A stretch of 64,000 bases of DNA, from positions 3,560,501 through 3,624,500 of the forward strand of contig NZ_CP029185.2 in the NCBI RefSeq assembly GCF_003096015.2, in the 5' to 3' direction. This document shows, in pieces, positions 43,327 through 52,513 of this stretch. Positions within the stretch are counted from its first letter, which is position 1. Each line of letters starts with the position of its first letter. Position numbers and translations under genes: made by a program. Origin of the DNA: Limnobaculum parvum. GTDB taxonomy: Bacteria; Pseudomonadota; Gammaproteobacteria; Enterobacterales; Enterobacteriaceae. The notes under the pieces were generated by a model. It was given only the letters and a program-made list of their open reading frames with translations, searched no databases and was not told the origin of the DNA.

Positions 43327-45456
43327 ATGCATTTAATAAGGGGACGTGAATATCTGGCCAGAATACAGAATTTTAAACTGTTGGGCCGGGAGCACGATCT
43401 TGAAAGAATTTCCTCTATTCTTATCAGGAAATCATCAAATTCTTTGCTGCTAACCGGGCCTGCTGGCGTGGGAGTTTCAATACTCCCACTTGGTTTGCAG
43501 GCAGCGAAAGAGTTACCAGATACACCTTTTGACATCATCGTAAAAAAACTATTCTGGTTAAACACCGACTCTTTATTTTCCAGCGGTGACAGCAACAAGA
43601 TTAATGATGAATTCCAGAGGATGCTAAAAAAGCTGGTGCAAACACCAGAGTCTGTACTGATCATCACAGATACATACAATTTTTTAGAGGCGGCACATAA
43701 CACTGGGAATTCCCACTTTATGAACGCCATAAATAATGCTGACAAATCTAAGGATTTTCAGGTCATTCTTGAGGTACGCGACGAGCATTTGAGTTCGGTG
43801 TTTAAATGGAACTCTGTCATTTCCGAGATGTACACGCTCTATGATGTGGCAGAGCCTGTCGGCGAAAATTTAACGCTGATTGTCAATCACGTATCTGAGT
43901 CACTCTCCATTCATCATAAAATTGCAATTGATGCGACGGCCATTGAAGAAGCTATTCACCTAACCAGCAAATATAGAGACAGCTTAGGTTTAGGCGGAGC
44001 ACAACCACAAAGAGCCATTTCGTTGCTTGACCGCGCACTGGCAAGCTATCGTCAGTATGCGCATAAGCATCATCCTAAAATTGCCGATCTCACTGCTCGT
44101 ATTGCCAATAGTACGGATGAAACGCAACGTCTGGAGCTGCAAAACCAGCTTAATATCTGGGAAAGAGACTGGGGAAATCTGAAAGCAGAAATCAGCAAAA
44201 CATATCAGTACCAACGTGATGCAGAAACCTTACGTTTTCAGTTACAAGATGAGTTAGCTACCCTGCAAGAAGAGGAAAGTAACAACCTTTGTCCTGAATC
44301 ATCTGCGGTCAAAACATTTGCACAATTAACGTCCAATGGTTTTGATTCTCCTGCGCAAGCCAATATTAAAGAGAAGATCCACCAGATAGAAAAAGAGATC
44401 GCGACCAACGCTGAACAGCATAAAAAGCTGGTTGCCTTGGCGAATAAAGATCTGATGCTAACCAGACAAGAAATTATTACAGAATTTAGTCAAATCTCAG
44501 GCATTCCTTCAACCAAATTGGATGAGAATGAAGTTGAGAATTTGATTAATCTGGAAGCAAATTTGTTATCTCGGATTTTTGGTCAAAATGATGCGGTAAA
44601 ACATGTCGCTAACTCAGTCAAAGTGGCCAAAGTAGACACCATGCAAGAGTCTGGCCCGGCCGTATCGTACCTGTTCCTCGGTCCTTCTGGGGTAGGTAAG
44701 ACAGAGATGGCCAAAGCGTTAGCTCAAAATATTTTTGGTGATGAAAAATCCCTGATCAGATTCGATATGTCTGAATACATGGAAAAGCATGCGGTGGCGA
44801 AACTCATTGGTGCACCGCCGGGCTATGAAGGTTTTGAAGCCGGTGGGATCCTAACTAACTCGGTCAGAAAAAATCCTATCGGTATTTACCTGTTCGATGA
44901 AATAGAAAAAGCCCATCCAGACGTATTCAATATTTTTCTTCAAATACTGTCAGATGGTCGGCTTACCGATAATATCGGTCGTACCGTAGACTTTTCAGAC
45001 ATCATTATCATCATGACGTCCAATATCGGTCAGCCTTATTATCTGAATCCAGGGTTATCGGACGAAGAAGCAAATAATCTGGCGACGGAAGAGCTTAACA
45101 ATACATATCGCTCCGAATTACTTAACCGCTTTAATGGCCGCGAAAATATCCTTCATTTCAAGCGATTGCCACCAGAAGTCATTGAGAAGATTATTCGTAG
45201 AGAAATAACTAAGTTGAATGATTCCTATCAGACCAGAGGTCTGGAAATAGAGATGAAAGATTCATGTATTACCTGTTTCTGTAAGGATCATTATGACCTG
45301 ATACGCGGAGCCAGAGGTTTGCCAGGTTATATCAAGACGAATATAAGACCGGTTATCGTGAATCACATTCTTAACAGTCCTAATGAGAAAGGAAAGTTTT
45401 GTGCCGTCTATAATACTGAGCGGAAAAACTTTGAAATATCCTTTATCAAGAAATGA
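43327..45456 (+). CDS. Clp/Hsp100-like AAA+ ATPase with degenerate first ATPase domain
   Basis: 709 residues in ClpB/ClpA order but without the N-terminal double Clp domain. Domain 1 (residues about 15-245) has LLGREHDLERI but a ruined Walker A, GPAGVGVS (44-51), without Lys, a Walker B reduced to IITDT, and no pore-loop tyrosine. A coiled-coil middle region (about 250-385) follows. Domain 2 is intact: GPSGVGKT (452-459), pore loop GYEGF, LFDEIEKAHPDVF (522 onward), sensor MTSNIG and a GARGLPGY sensor-2. Presumably a hexameric protein remodeller with one active ring. Substrate unknown. Confidence 0.85.
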   Translation: MHLIRGREYLARIQNFKLLGREHDLERISSILIRKSSNSLLLTGPAGVGVSILPLGLQAAKELPDTPFDIIVKKLFWLNTDSLFSSGDSNKINDEFQRMLKKLVQTPESVLIITDTYNFLEAAHNTGNSHFMNAINNADKSKDFQVILEVRDEHLSSVFKWNSVISEMYTLYDVAEPVGENLTLIVNHVSESLSIHHKIAIDATAIEEAIHLTSKYRDSLGLGGAQPQRAISLLDRALASYRQYAHKHHPKIADLTARIANSTDETQRLELQNQLNIWERDWGNLKAEISKTYQYQRDAETLRFQLQDELATLQEEESNNLCPESSAVKTFAQLTSNGFDSPAQANIKEKIHQIEKEIATNAEQHKKLVALANKDLMLTRQEIITEFSQISGIPSTKLDENEVENLINLEANLLSRIFGQNDAVKHVANSVKVAKVDTMQESGPAVSYLFLGPSGVGKTEMAKALAQNIFGDEKSLIRFDMSEYMEKHAVAKLIGAPPGYEGFEAGGILTNSVRKNPIGIYLFDEIEKAHPDVFNIFLQILSDGRLTDNIGRTVDFSDIIIIMTSNIGQPYYLNPGLSDEEANNLATEELNNTYRSELLNRFNGRENILHFKRLPPEVIEKIIRREITKLNDSYQTRGLEIEMKDSCITCFCKDHYDLIRGARGLPGYIKTNIRPVIVNHILNSPNEKGKFCAVYNTERKNFEISFIKK

Positions 45457-45467
45457 GATAGGTGCAT

Positions 45468-46028
45468 GTGAAAAGCAATAACAGTTTTTCTCAGAGAATA
45501 ATCGCGGTGATTTCTTTTATAGGAACAAAAATCCGCAAGCTTTTTTCTTGGTATAAGGATTTATGGGTCAAATTCACACATAATAAATATGATGAATTTG
45601 TCTATAAAAGAGGGATTACTATGGCTGCCTCCACATTGGCGGTCATGGTGATCGTGCCCGTATTCATATGTCTTATTTTACAGACCACCTATTACTGGAC
45701 GACCTATAAAAAAGAGACTATTTATCTGAGCCAGTCGGAAGAAATTTATCCGGATGATAATATTTGGGGCGTCAGGGGCTGCTATACCCGACATTGTGAT
45801 AGCGACTCTTCCATCTATTTTAGAATCAAGCCGTCCTTGTTTCATCACCTTTGGAACCTTGGACATAACGGAAATGTATTCCTGCCCGATGTAATAGGCT
45901 CTAGCGTGCCTACAGGCTTAACACAGTGTGAAGTCATTTCTTATGGTATTCGTATGCGAATGACGATGTTGTTTAATGTCTACCCTAATATCTTAAAGGT
46001 CACTTGTGCAGGTGTAGAACCAAACTAA
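45468..46028 (+). CDS. Small membrane protein, third gene of the AAA+ module
   Basis: 186 residues from GTG 45468 (AGG at 5 nt); GTG at 45462 is an alternative start. One strong membrane span near residues 53-77 (LAVMVIVPVFICLILQTTYYW) separates a basic cytoplasmic part from a C-terminal domain of about 110 residues with four cysteines (GCYTRHC, TQCEV, VTCAG), likely periplasmic with disulfides. It follows the ATPase by 11 bp and so is probably in the same operon. No family recognised. Confidence 0.65.
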   Translation: MKSNNSFSQRIIAVISFIGTKIRKLFSWYKDLWVKFTHNKYDEFVYKRGITMAASTLAVMVIVPVFICLILQTTYYWTTYKKETIYLSQSEEIYPDDNIWGVRGCYTRHCDSDSSIYFRIKPSLFHHLWNLGHNGNVFLPDVIGSSVPTGLTQCEVISYGIRMRMTMLFNVYPNILKVTCAGVEPN

Positions 46029-46050
46029 TCGCATTTATGGGTTCCCAAAC

Positions 46051-46084
46051 GAGGCCGTTTCAACCAAATAATGTTGGCGGCCTC
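46051..46084. terminator. Terminator after the AAA+ module
   Basis: GAGGCCG and CGGCCTC form a 7-bp stem with an additional inner CAAC/GTTG pairing. It lies 22 bp after the third module gene and 33 bp before the end of the convergent lysR gene, so it may serve both. Confidence 0.6.
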
Positions 46085-46116
46085 AGTCATCCTTCCGTTT
46101 TTGCCTTATGAATTGA

Positions 46117-47049
46117 TTACTCTGAACCACACCCCAACACCTGCCCCCGACAAACCCCCAACACCTCCCCCCGCAACCAACGATGCCCCGGATCCACCTC
46201 TGCCCGAGGATGCCACATCTGCGACACCGTGATGCCTTTGGTTTTTACCGGCAGCTCAAAAGCGCTGAGTGTCGCTGTCGCGCCGGTCATTGACTGATTA
46301 AGCAAAAAAGAAGCCGGAACCAACGCCACCAGATCCGACGCCTTAGCCACCGCCAACGCCGCCGGAAAACTGGGAACCACAGCCGCAACTTTGCGCTTTA
46401 AACCTGATTCCGCCAGCGCTTCATCCACCGGCCCGCTGATATGTTCACGGCGGGAAGCAACCACATGCCCGAAAGCCACATACTGCTCGACGCTAACGTT
46501 GGCTTCCATCTCAAGGGGATGCCCCTTTCTGACCACGCCCACAAACCGGTCTCTGAATAGCGCCTGCAAACGAATCTCTGGCCCCATCGCCCCTAATACG
46601 CCGATTTCAAGATCCACCAGCCCTTCACGTAAATATCGGGAACTCTTCTCTGGCTTGGCGACAAAACGCAGGCACACCAGAGGAGCAGCCAACGCAGCGG
46701 CGGCAATCAACGATGCGCCAAACGCCTCCACAAAACCATCGTTAGCCCGAATGGTGAAGGTGCGTTCCAGCGTGGATAAATCCAGTTCCGCTGACGAGGG
46801 GCGAAGTAATCCCCGCGCTTCAAATACGGCATTTTGAGTGCGCCCGCGAATCTGTTCAGCATAAGGGGTTAATACCATCTGACGCCCGGCCCGAACCAAT
46901 AAGGGATCTCCGGTAGCGGCACGAAGGCGGCTGAGGGTTCTGCTCATTGCCGAAGCGCTTAGCCCTAGACGACGGGCAGCACTCGCCACGCTCCCTTCAG
47001 CAAGAAGCACATCAAGCGCAATGAGTAAATTAAGATCGGGTTCATTCAT
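46117..47049 (-). CDS. LysR-family transcriptional regulator
   Basis: 310 residues from ATG 47049 (MNEPDLNLLIALDVLLAEGS); a longer frame to 47130 has no homology. N-terminal winged HTH (SVASAARRLGLSASAMSRTLSRLR) and a C-terminal effector-binding domain. It is divergent from the MFS exporter gene at 47207 with a 157-bp gap, the usual arrangement for a regulator and its target drug pump. Inducer unknown. Confidence 0.85.
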   Translation of the reverse strand: MNEPDLNLLIALDVLLAEGSVASAARRLGLSASAMSRTLSRLRAATGDPLLVRAGRQMVLTPYAEQIRGRTQNAVFEARGLLRPSSAELDLSTLERTFTIRANDGFVEAFGASLIAAAALAAPLVCLRFVAKPEKSSRYLREGLVDLEIGVLGAMGPEIRLQALFRDRFVGVVRKGHPLEMEANVSVEQYVAFGHVVASRREHISGPVDEALAESGLKRKVAAVVPSFPAALAVAKASDLVALVPASFLLNQSMTGATATLSAFELPVKTKGITVSQMWHPRAEVDPGHRWLRGEVLGVCRGQVLGCGSE

Positions 47050-47206
47050 GCAGGCATAGTACTCTGAGCAGAGGGATAAGAGAAGGCGTCTGGTGCAGGT
47101 TATAAATGCAAATGCTGCGTCTTCCGCCATATCTCTAACAGGGTTATATTTCCTAAACTCATCTCAACTAACCCGCCAAAATGGCATTAACAAGAGCAAC
47201 GCCTGA

Positions 47207-48652
47207 ATGGAATTATTTTCTAACCAGCCTGATGATGAAGGGCTTCCCGGCCGCGAACGTTGTTTAGCCATGATGGCGGTCATGACCATGACGACCATGG
47301 CCGTATTCGACGGTTCGATGATTAATATCGCACTGCCGCAAATAGCGCATACTTTAGGTGTTTCCTCCAGTGAGGCTGTCTGGGTTTCTAACGGTTATCT
47401 GCTGTCGGCAGCGATGACGCTGGCGATATTTGCCGCGATTGCCAGCCAGATTGGTTTTCGGACACTGTTTGCCATCGGTTTAAGCGTATTTACGCTGGCA
47501 TCGGTAGGCTGCGCCTTTTCGTCATCGCTGGAAATGCTGATTGTTATGCGGGTACTACAGGGCATTGGCGGCGCTGCAACATTGAGTATTGGCCCGGCAA
47601 TCTTGCGATCTATTTTTCCCAACCGTTTATTGGGGCGAATACTGGGGCTGAATGCCTTACTGGTTGCCGCCAGCACCGCTATTGCTCCCGTTCTTGGCGG
47701 TACCATTTTATCCACCCTGAGCTGGCAGTGGCTGTTCGCCATTAATATTCCGTTAGGCATCATTGCCGTGGTGCTTACCCTGCGGGTTATTCCCGGCAAA
47801 TACACCACCACGCGGGAGCCATTCGATATTGCCGGCGCGGTGCTGTCTGCGGTGATGTTAGGAGCGCTTATTATGGCTGCCGGGGCTTTTTCACGCCCTG
47901 AGGGTGTGGAATATTCATTTAGCCCACTGATAACCTCTATGGCCTACGGGCTAACCGCCATTGCTGCCGGGTTGGCTTTTATCTGGCGTCAGCGCCGTGC
48001 ACCAAAGCCTCTGCTTCCCCTTGATATGTTTGCCTCTTCACGGTTTTCACTGGCGGCGTTAACTTCTCTGGCCTCTTTTGTCAGTCAAGGAATTACCTTT
48101 GTTGCGCTGCCGTTCTTATTCCAGAGCGTTTATGGCTACAGTGCATTTGTATCAGCGCTACTTTTCACCCCTTGGCCTATCGGTATTATTCTGGCTGCAC
48201 CTTATGCAGGGCGACTGGCGGATCGCTATCCCGCCGCCATCATTTCTACCGTGGGGCTGTGCCTGTTCGCTGTCGGGCTTGCGCTGCTGGCATTGCTGCC
48301 CACTCATCCACAAGAATGGGATATTGGCGCTCGCAGTTTGCTGTGTGGTATCGGCTTCGGTTGCTTCCAAAGCCCGAATAATCGGGAAATGTTGTCGAAT
48401 GCATCCCGAGAGAACAGCGGTTATGCATCCGGTGTACTGGCAATAATGCGGACTTTCGGCCAGTGTCTGGGGGCGGCGTTTGTGGGAGCCATTTTATCGG
48501 CCTATGCCCAATCCGGCAGCGAACCGCTAACGCTTGCGGTGCATGAGGCTCAGGCGGTGCGATTGAGCCTTTGGGTCGCGGTGGCTGCCACGATGTTGGC
48601 CATTATCATTAGCTACATGCGAAATGTTAACCGCTCTGAAAAGAAAGTCTAA
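47207..48652 (+). CDS. MFS multidrug-type exporter (DHA2, 14 membrane segments)
   Basis: 481 residues, about 14 hydrophobic segments. Motifs: MINIALPQIAHTLG with the D-x-T-like region FDGSMINIALP, MRVLQGIGGAATLSIGPAIL (motif C type), NIPLGIIAVVLTLRVIP and SPNNREMLSNASRENSGYASG. It belongs to the EmrB/QacA group exporting toxic compounds by proton antiport. Start ATG at 47207 with a weak ribosome site. Presumed target of the divergent LysR regulator. Confidence 0.83.
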   Translation: MELFSNQPDDEGLPGRERCLAMMAVMTMTTMAVFDGSMINIALPQIAHTLGVSSSEAVWVSNGYLLSAAMTLAIFAAIASQIGFRTLFAIGLSVFTLASVGCAFSSSLEMLIVMRVLQGIGGAATLSIGPAILRSIFPNRLLGRILGLNALLVAASTAIAPVLGGTILSTLSWQWLFAINIPLGIIAVVLTLRVIPGKYTTTREPFDIAGAVLSAVMLGALIMAAGAFSRPEGVEYSFSPLITSMAYGLTAIAAGLAFIWRQRRAPKPLLPLDMFASSRFSLAALTSLASFVSQGITFVALPFLFQSVYGYSAFVSALLFTPWPIGIILAAPYAGRLADRYPAAIISTVGLCLFAVGLALLALLPTHPQEWDIGARSLLCGIGFGCFQSPNNREMLSNASRENSGYASGVLAIMRTFGQCLGAAFVGAILSAYAQSGSEPLTLAVHEAQAVRLSLWVAVAATMLAIIISYMRNVNRSEKKV

Positions 48653-48678
48653 ATTCGAACCATATCAACAAAAGAAAT

Positions 48679-48718
48679 AAGCATCGAGCTTTATGTCGTT
48701 CAGTAAAGCCCGGTGCTT
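48679..48718. terminator. Bidirectional terminator between MFS gene and deoD
   Basis: AAGCATCGAGCTTTA and TAAAGCCCGGTGCTT form a 15-bp stem with two G-U positions and a 10-nt loop, placed between convergent genes. Confidence 0.7.
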
Positions 48719-48728
48719 AAACCCACGG

Positions 48729-49442
48729 TTAATCCCCTAACAGCACCGAATCCATCGCGATTTCTACCATCTGATTAAACGATGTTTGACGCAGTTCAGA
48801 TGACAGTGCTTCTCCGGTACGGATATGGTCGGATACCGTGCAAATACATAGTGCTTTCGCGCCATATTCTGCGGCCACGCCGTAAATACCCGCCGCCTCC
48901 ATCTCGATACCCAAAATGTTATATTTTTCCATTACGTCAAACATCTGCGGGTCTGGGTTATAGAACAAATCGGCGGAAAATATATTGCCAACGTGAACCG
49001 GCACCTTTTTCGCTTCCGCTGCTGTAACCGCATGGCGTAATAAATCGAAGTCGGCAATGGCAGAGAAATCATGGCCCTTGAAGCGGATTCGGTTGACGTT
49101 AGAATCAGTGCTGGCACCCATTCCTATCACGATATCCCGCACTTTTACCTGCGGTAACAGCGCACCACAGGAGCCAATACGGATAATCTTATCCACCTGA
49201 TATTCGGTAATCAGCTCTTTGGTATAGATGGAGCAGGAAGGGATCCCCATGCCGTGCCCCATCACGGAAACGCGTCGCCCCTTATAGGTGCCGGTATAAC
49301 CGAGCATATTTCTGACATCGGTGACTAATCGGGCATCTTGCAGCATGGTTTCTGCGATATGTTTGGCTCTGAGCGGGTCGCCGGGCATAAAGACAACATC
49401 AGCAAAATCACCCGGGTTAGCATTAATGTGTGGCGTCGCCAT
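48729..49442 (-). CDS. deoD: Purine nucleoside phosphorylase DeoD
   Basis: Phosphorolysis of purine (deoxy)ribonucleosides to base and (deoxy)ribose 1-phosphate. 237 residues from ATG 49442 (MATPHINANPGDFADVV), chosen because AAGGA is well spaced there and the sequence matches E. coli; ATG 49448 is too close. Motifs: VFMPGDPLRAKHIAETM, MGHGMGIPSCSIYTKEL, IRIGSCGALLP, GIEMEAAGIYGVAAEYG and VSDHIRTGE with catalytic Asp. Last gene of deoC-deoR-deoB-deoD. Confidence 0.95.
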   Translation of the reverse strand: MATPHINANPGDFADVVFMPGDPLRAKHIAETMLQDARLVTDVRNMLGYTGTYKGRRVSVMGHGMGIPSCSIYTKELITEYQVDKIIRIGSCGALLPQVKVRDIVIGMGASTDSNVNRIRFKGHDFSAIADFDLLRHAVTAAEAKKVPVHVGNIFSADLFYNPDPQMFDVMEKYNILGIEMEAAGIYGVAAEYGAKALCICTVSDHIRTGEALSSELRQTSFNQMVEIAMDSVLLGD

Positions 49443-49482
49443 ATCCATTTCCTTTCACAAAGTGGTTAACTGGTTAAGATTA

Positions 49483-50706
49483 TTAAAATAATGTTTTGCC
49501 GTAATCCATTGCAGACAAATTGAAGTGCTTCGCTACTGTTTGTCCGATATCAGCAAAGGTATGCCGCAGCCCCAACGGGCCTGGCTTCACTTTCGGGCCA
49601 TACACCAATACGGGGATATGCTCTCGGGTATGGTCACTACCAGCCCAAGTAGGGTCACAGCCGTGATCGGCGGTCAGAATCAGTAAATCGTCTTCACCCA
49701 TCAGCGGCAACATTTCCGGCAGGCGACGATCGAAGTGCTCCAGCGCAGCGGCGTAACCGGCAACATCACGGCGATGGCCGTAAGAAGAGTCAAAATCAAC
49801 GAAGTTGGTAAACACGATGGTGTTATCACCCGCCTGTTTGATTTCTCTTAACGAGGCGTCAAACAGCTCATCAATGCCGGTGGCTTTAACCTTTTTGGTA
49901 ATGCCTTCATCAGCATAAATATCGGCAATCTTACCAATCGAGACAACCTGCCCCTGCTTCTCTTCTACCAGTTTGTTCAGTACGGTGGGTGACGGTGGTT
50001 TTACCGCATAGTCATGGCGGTTGCCGGTACGTTTGAAATTCTCCGGCTTATCACCAACGAAAGGACGGGCGATAACCCGGCCAATGTTATAGCCACCTTC
50101 CGTCAGTTCTTCACGCACCAAGGCACACAGCTGATAGAGGTTTTCCAGACCGTAGGTCTCTTCATGGCAGGCGATTTGAAAGACTGAATCCGCAGAGGTA
50201 TAGAAAATCGGCTTACCGGTTTTCATATGCTCAACGCCCAGTTGTTCGAGAATGGCGGTGCCAGAAGCATGGCAATTACCCAAATAGCCCGGCAGTTTTG
50301 CCCGTTCTACCAGCCGCTGTAATAGCGCGGGTGGGAAGCTATTGTTCACATCGCTGAAATACCCCCAGTCGAACAAGACCGGTACCCCAGCAATCTCCCA
50401 ATGGCCGGATGGGGTGTCTTTACCGGAAGAGAGCTCTTCTGCGTAACCATAGGCTCCAATAATCTCTGCCTGTGGGTCTAGCCCTGTGGGAAACTGGCCT
50501 GAAGCCTGTTCATTAGCCTTACCTAAACCCAACTGACTTAAATGCGGTAAGGTTAACGGGCCGCTGCGCCCAATATCCGCACTACCCTGTTGGCAGGCCT
50601 GTGCAATGTGGCCCAGCGTGTTTGAACCCACATCACCAAATTTATCAGCATCTCGCGTAGCGCCAATACCAAATGAATCGAGAACCATAATAAAAACACG
50701 TTTCAT
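49483..50706 (-). CDS. deoB: Phosphopentomutase DeoB
   Basis: Interconverts (deoxy)ribose 1- and 5-phosphate, feeding DeoC. 407 residues, the E. coli length. Alkaline-phosphatase-superfamily metal sites: MVLDSFGIGATRDADKFGD, GKDTPSGHWE, VFTNFVDFDSSYGHRRD and LTADHGCDPTWAGSDHTRE. Located 40 bp before deoD, with deoR 71 bp upstream. Confidence 0.96.
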   Translation of the reverse strand: MKRVFIMVLDSFGIGATRDADKFGDVGSNTLGHIAQACQQGSADIGRSGPLTLPHLSQLGLGKANEQASGQFPTGLDPQAEIIGAYGYAEELSSGKDTPSGHWEIAGVPVLFDWGYFSDVNNSFPPALLQRLVERAKLPGYLGNCHASGTAILEQLGVEHMKTGKPIFYTSADSVFQIACHEETYGLENLYQLCALVREELTEGGYNIGRVIARPFVGDKPENFKRTGNRHDYAVKPPSPTVLNKLVEEKQGQVVSIGKIADIYADEGITKKVKATGIDELFDASLREIKQAGDNTIVFTNFVDFDSSYGHRRDVAGYAAALEHFDRRLPEMLPLMGEDDLLILTADHGCDPTWAGSDHTREHIPVLVYGPKVKPGPLGLRHTFADIGQTVAKHFNLSAMDYGKTLF

Positions 50707-50777
50707 TGTTCATATCCTTCAGATAGTCGTCACTGGCGTTTTGACAAAAACCAGCCGTATGGCAGAGGCGCTCCGTG

Positions 50778-51542
50778 TTAGTACAGGAGTTTAGTTCCCT
50801 GCTGTTTAAAATAATGCAACCAATCGCTGTCAGGCTGACGGTCAGTTACCACACAGGTAAACGCATCTAGGGAAGCAAAGCGCCCTACTCTCACCTGCTC
50901 AAATTTATTATGGTCGGCAACCAAAATACTTTGTGAAGCCACCGCCATTGCCTGAGCCTTTAAAGCAATTTCATCGAGAATAAAGGTGGTAACCCCTTGC
51001 GTTAACGAAACGCCAGCGGCAGAAATAAAGGCCTTATGGGGGCGTAGATAATCCAGCTCATTATGACCACCAACGGCGGTAAAAATATGGGTGCTGATTT
51101 TAAATTCGCCCCCGCACAAGATCACCTTACAAAGCGGTTTTTCCTGCAGGGCCATAAAGGTATTCAGTGAGTAACAGATTCCGGTGAAATGGCGCTCATC
51201 CGGGATACTTTCAATGATAAACGGCACCGTGGTGCCCGAATCGAAAAGTATCACTTCGTCATCGGTAATCAGTTGAGCAGCGAGTTGACCAATGTGGCGC
51301 TTTTCATCAATATTCTTAAGCTGTTGTTCACAAAAGAAATATTGATTAGCGCCATTCATCTTCGGGTCGGTAACAATATATCCACCCAGTAATATAAGCG
51401 ATGAAGGCTCTGCGCTCAGGTCACGGCGAATGGTCATTTCCGATACATTCAGCTGTTGAGCTGCATCACGCACATAGACTTTATCGGTATCTCTTAAAAT
51501 CTGGGTAAGTTTATATATTCGCTCCGTCCGACGACTGCTCAT
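50778..51542 (-). CDS. deoR: Deoxyribose operon repressor DeoR
   Basis: 254 residues, similar to E. coli DeoR (252). N-terminal DeoR HTH (VRDAAQQLNVSEMTIRRDLSA) preceded by RRTERIYKLTQIL, then LLGGYIVTDP and the sugar-phosphate isomerase-like effector domain (LFDSGTTVPFIIESI, CYSLNTFMALQEKP, CGGEF). The effector is expected to be deoxyribose 5-phosphate. Its presence inside the operon implies autoregulation through the palindrome at 52293-52310. Confidence 0.9.
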   Translation of the reverse strand: MSSRRTERIYKLTQILRDTDKVYVRDAAQQLNVSEMTIRRDLSAEPSSLILLGGYIVTDPKMNGANQYFFCEQQLKNIDEKRHIGQLAAQLITDDEVILFDSGTTVPFIIESIPDERHFTGICYSLNTFMALQEKPLCKVILCGGEFKISTHIFTAVGGHNELDYLRPHKAFISAAGVSLTQGVTTFILDEIALKAQAMAVASQSILVADHNKFEQVRVGRFASLDAFTCVVTDRQPDSDWLHYFKQQGTKLLY

Positions 51543-51558
51543 TTATACTCCTGTCAGG

Positions 51559-52236
51559 TTAATAATCTTTCTTTTCGCCAGCCTGCCCCGACACAATACT
51601 GACACCCGAGCTGGTACCAATCCGAGTGGCGCCAGCATTGATCATCATGGTGGCCGTTTCCCGTGAACGTATACCACCAGATGCTTTCACACCCATCTTC
51701 TTCCCGACAGTGTTACGCATCAGAGACACATGTTCAACCGTTGCACCACCGCTACTGAACCCGGTTGATGTTTTGACGAACTCCACTTGCAAATCGCGAC
51801 AAATTTCGCAAACTTTGACGATTTCTTCATCGCTGAGCAGACAGGTTTCCAGAATCACTTTTAGTGTGACCTCGCCACAGGCCTGTTTAACCGCGTTGAT
51901 ATCCGTAGTTACGTCATCAATCCAGCCACTTTTGAGCCAGCCCACATTGATAACCATATCAATTTCCTGCGCCCCGGCTTCAATCGCAGCTTTGGCTTCA
52001 TATGCTTTCACCCAGGTCAGACTGGCACCTAATGGAAAGCCAATAACACTACACACTTTTACCGAGCTTCCGGTTAATTGACTGAACACTAATGGCACAT
52101 AGCCTGAATTAACACACACCGAAGCAAAGTTATATTCCAACGCTTCGCGACAAACCTGAATAATTTGTTCTGCCGTCGCATTCATTGCCAGCAATGTATG
52201 ATCAATATATTGCTCATAACGTATTGATTGACTCAT
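51559..52236 (-). CDS. deoC: Deoxyribose-phosphate aldolase DeoC (short, Gram-positive type)
   Basis: Cleaves deoxyribose 5-phosphate to acetaldehyde and glyceraldehyde 3-phosphate. 225 residues, close to the Bacillus enzyme and shorter than E. coli DeoC (259). Motifs: YIDHTLLAMNATAEQI, INVGWLKSGW, VILETCLLSDEEIVKVCEIC, Schiff-base lysine in FVKTSTGFSSGGAT and GVKASGGIRSRE. First gene of deoC-deoR-deoB-deoD, 16 bp before deoR, divergent from nupC. Confidence 0.93.
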   Translation of the reverse strand: MSQSIRYEQYIDHTLLAMNATAEQIIQVCREALEYNFASVCVNSGYVPLVFSQLTGSSVKVCSVIGFPLGASLTWVKAYEAKAAIEAGAQEIDMVINVGWLKSGWIDDVTTDINAVKQACGEVTLKVILETCLLSDEEIVKVCEICRDLQVEFVKTSTGFSSGGATVEHVSLMRNTVGKKMGVKASGGIRSRETATMMINAGATRIGTSSGVSIVSGQAGEKKDY

Positions 52237-52513
52237 TATTTTTACCTTTTTTATTCAGCCTGACAGGAGGGTTTTGCCAACATAACAATAAAATGTTATT
52301 TAAATAACATCACACAAAATCATTAAAATCAATAATATTGATATTTTCATATTGAGACAAATGTCACAGTAAAAGCATTTGTGAATAATTAATGTTACGC
52401 CACAAACAATAGACCATTTTAATACCGAGATCTCAATTTTCATTTATTGTGAAAATGTACCTCGGTGCTTATTCTACCCGCTTTATTGGCTATCGAGAAT
52501 TACGGAGTGTTCT
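52237..52513. promoter_or_regulatory. deoC-nupC divergent control region
   Basis: 277 AT-rich bp between the divergent deoC and nupC starts, containing the operator-like palindrome at 52293-52310 and scattered TGTGA/TCACA half-sites near 52370-52390 that do not form a good CRP site. Both operons can be controlled from here by DeoR. Confidence 0.6.
52293..52310. promoter_or_regulatory. DeoR operator candidate
   Basis: ATGTTATTTAAATAACAT is a perfect 18-bp palindrome 57 bp upstream of deoC. Its core TGTTATTTAAATAACA has the form of the E. coli DeoR operator (TGTTAGAATTCTAACA), sharing both TGTTA/TAACA arms and the length of 16. Confidence 0.75.
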
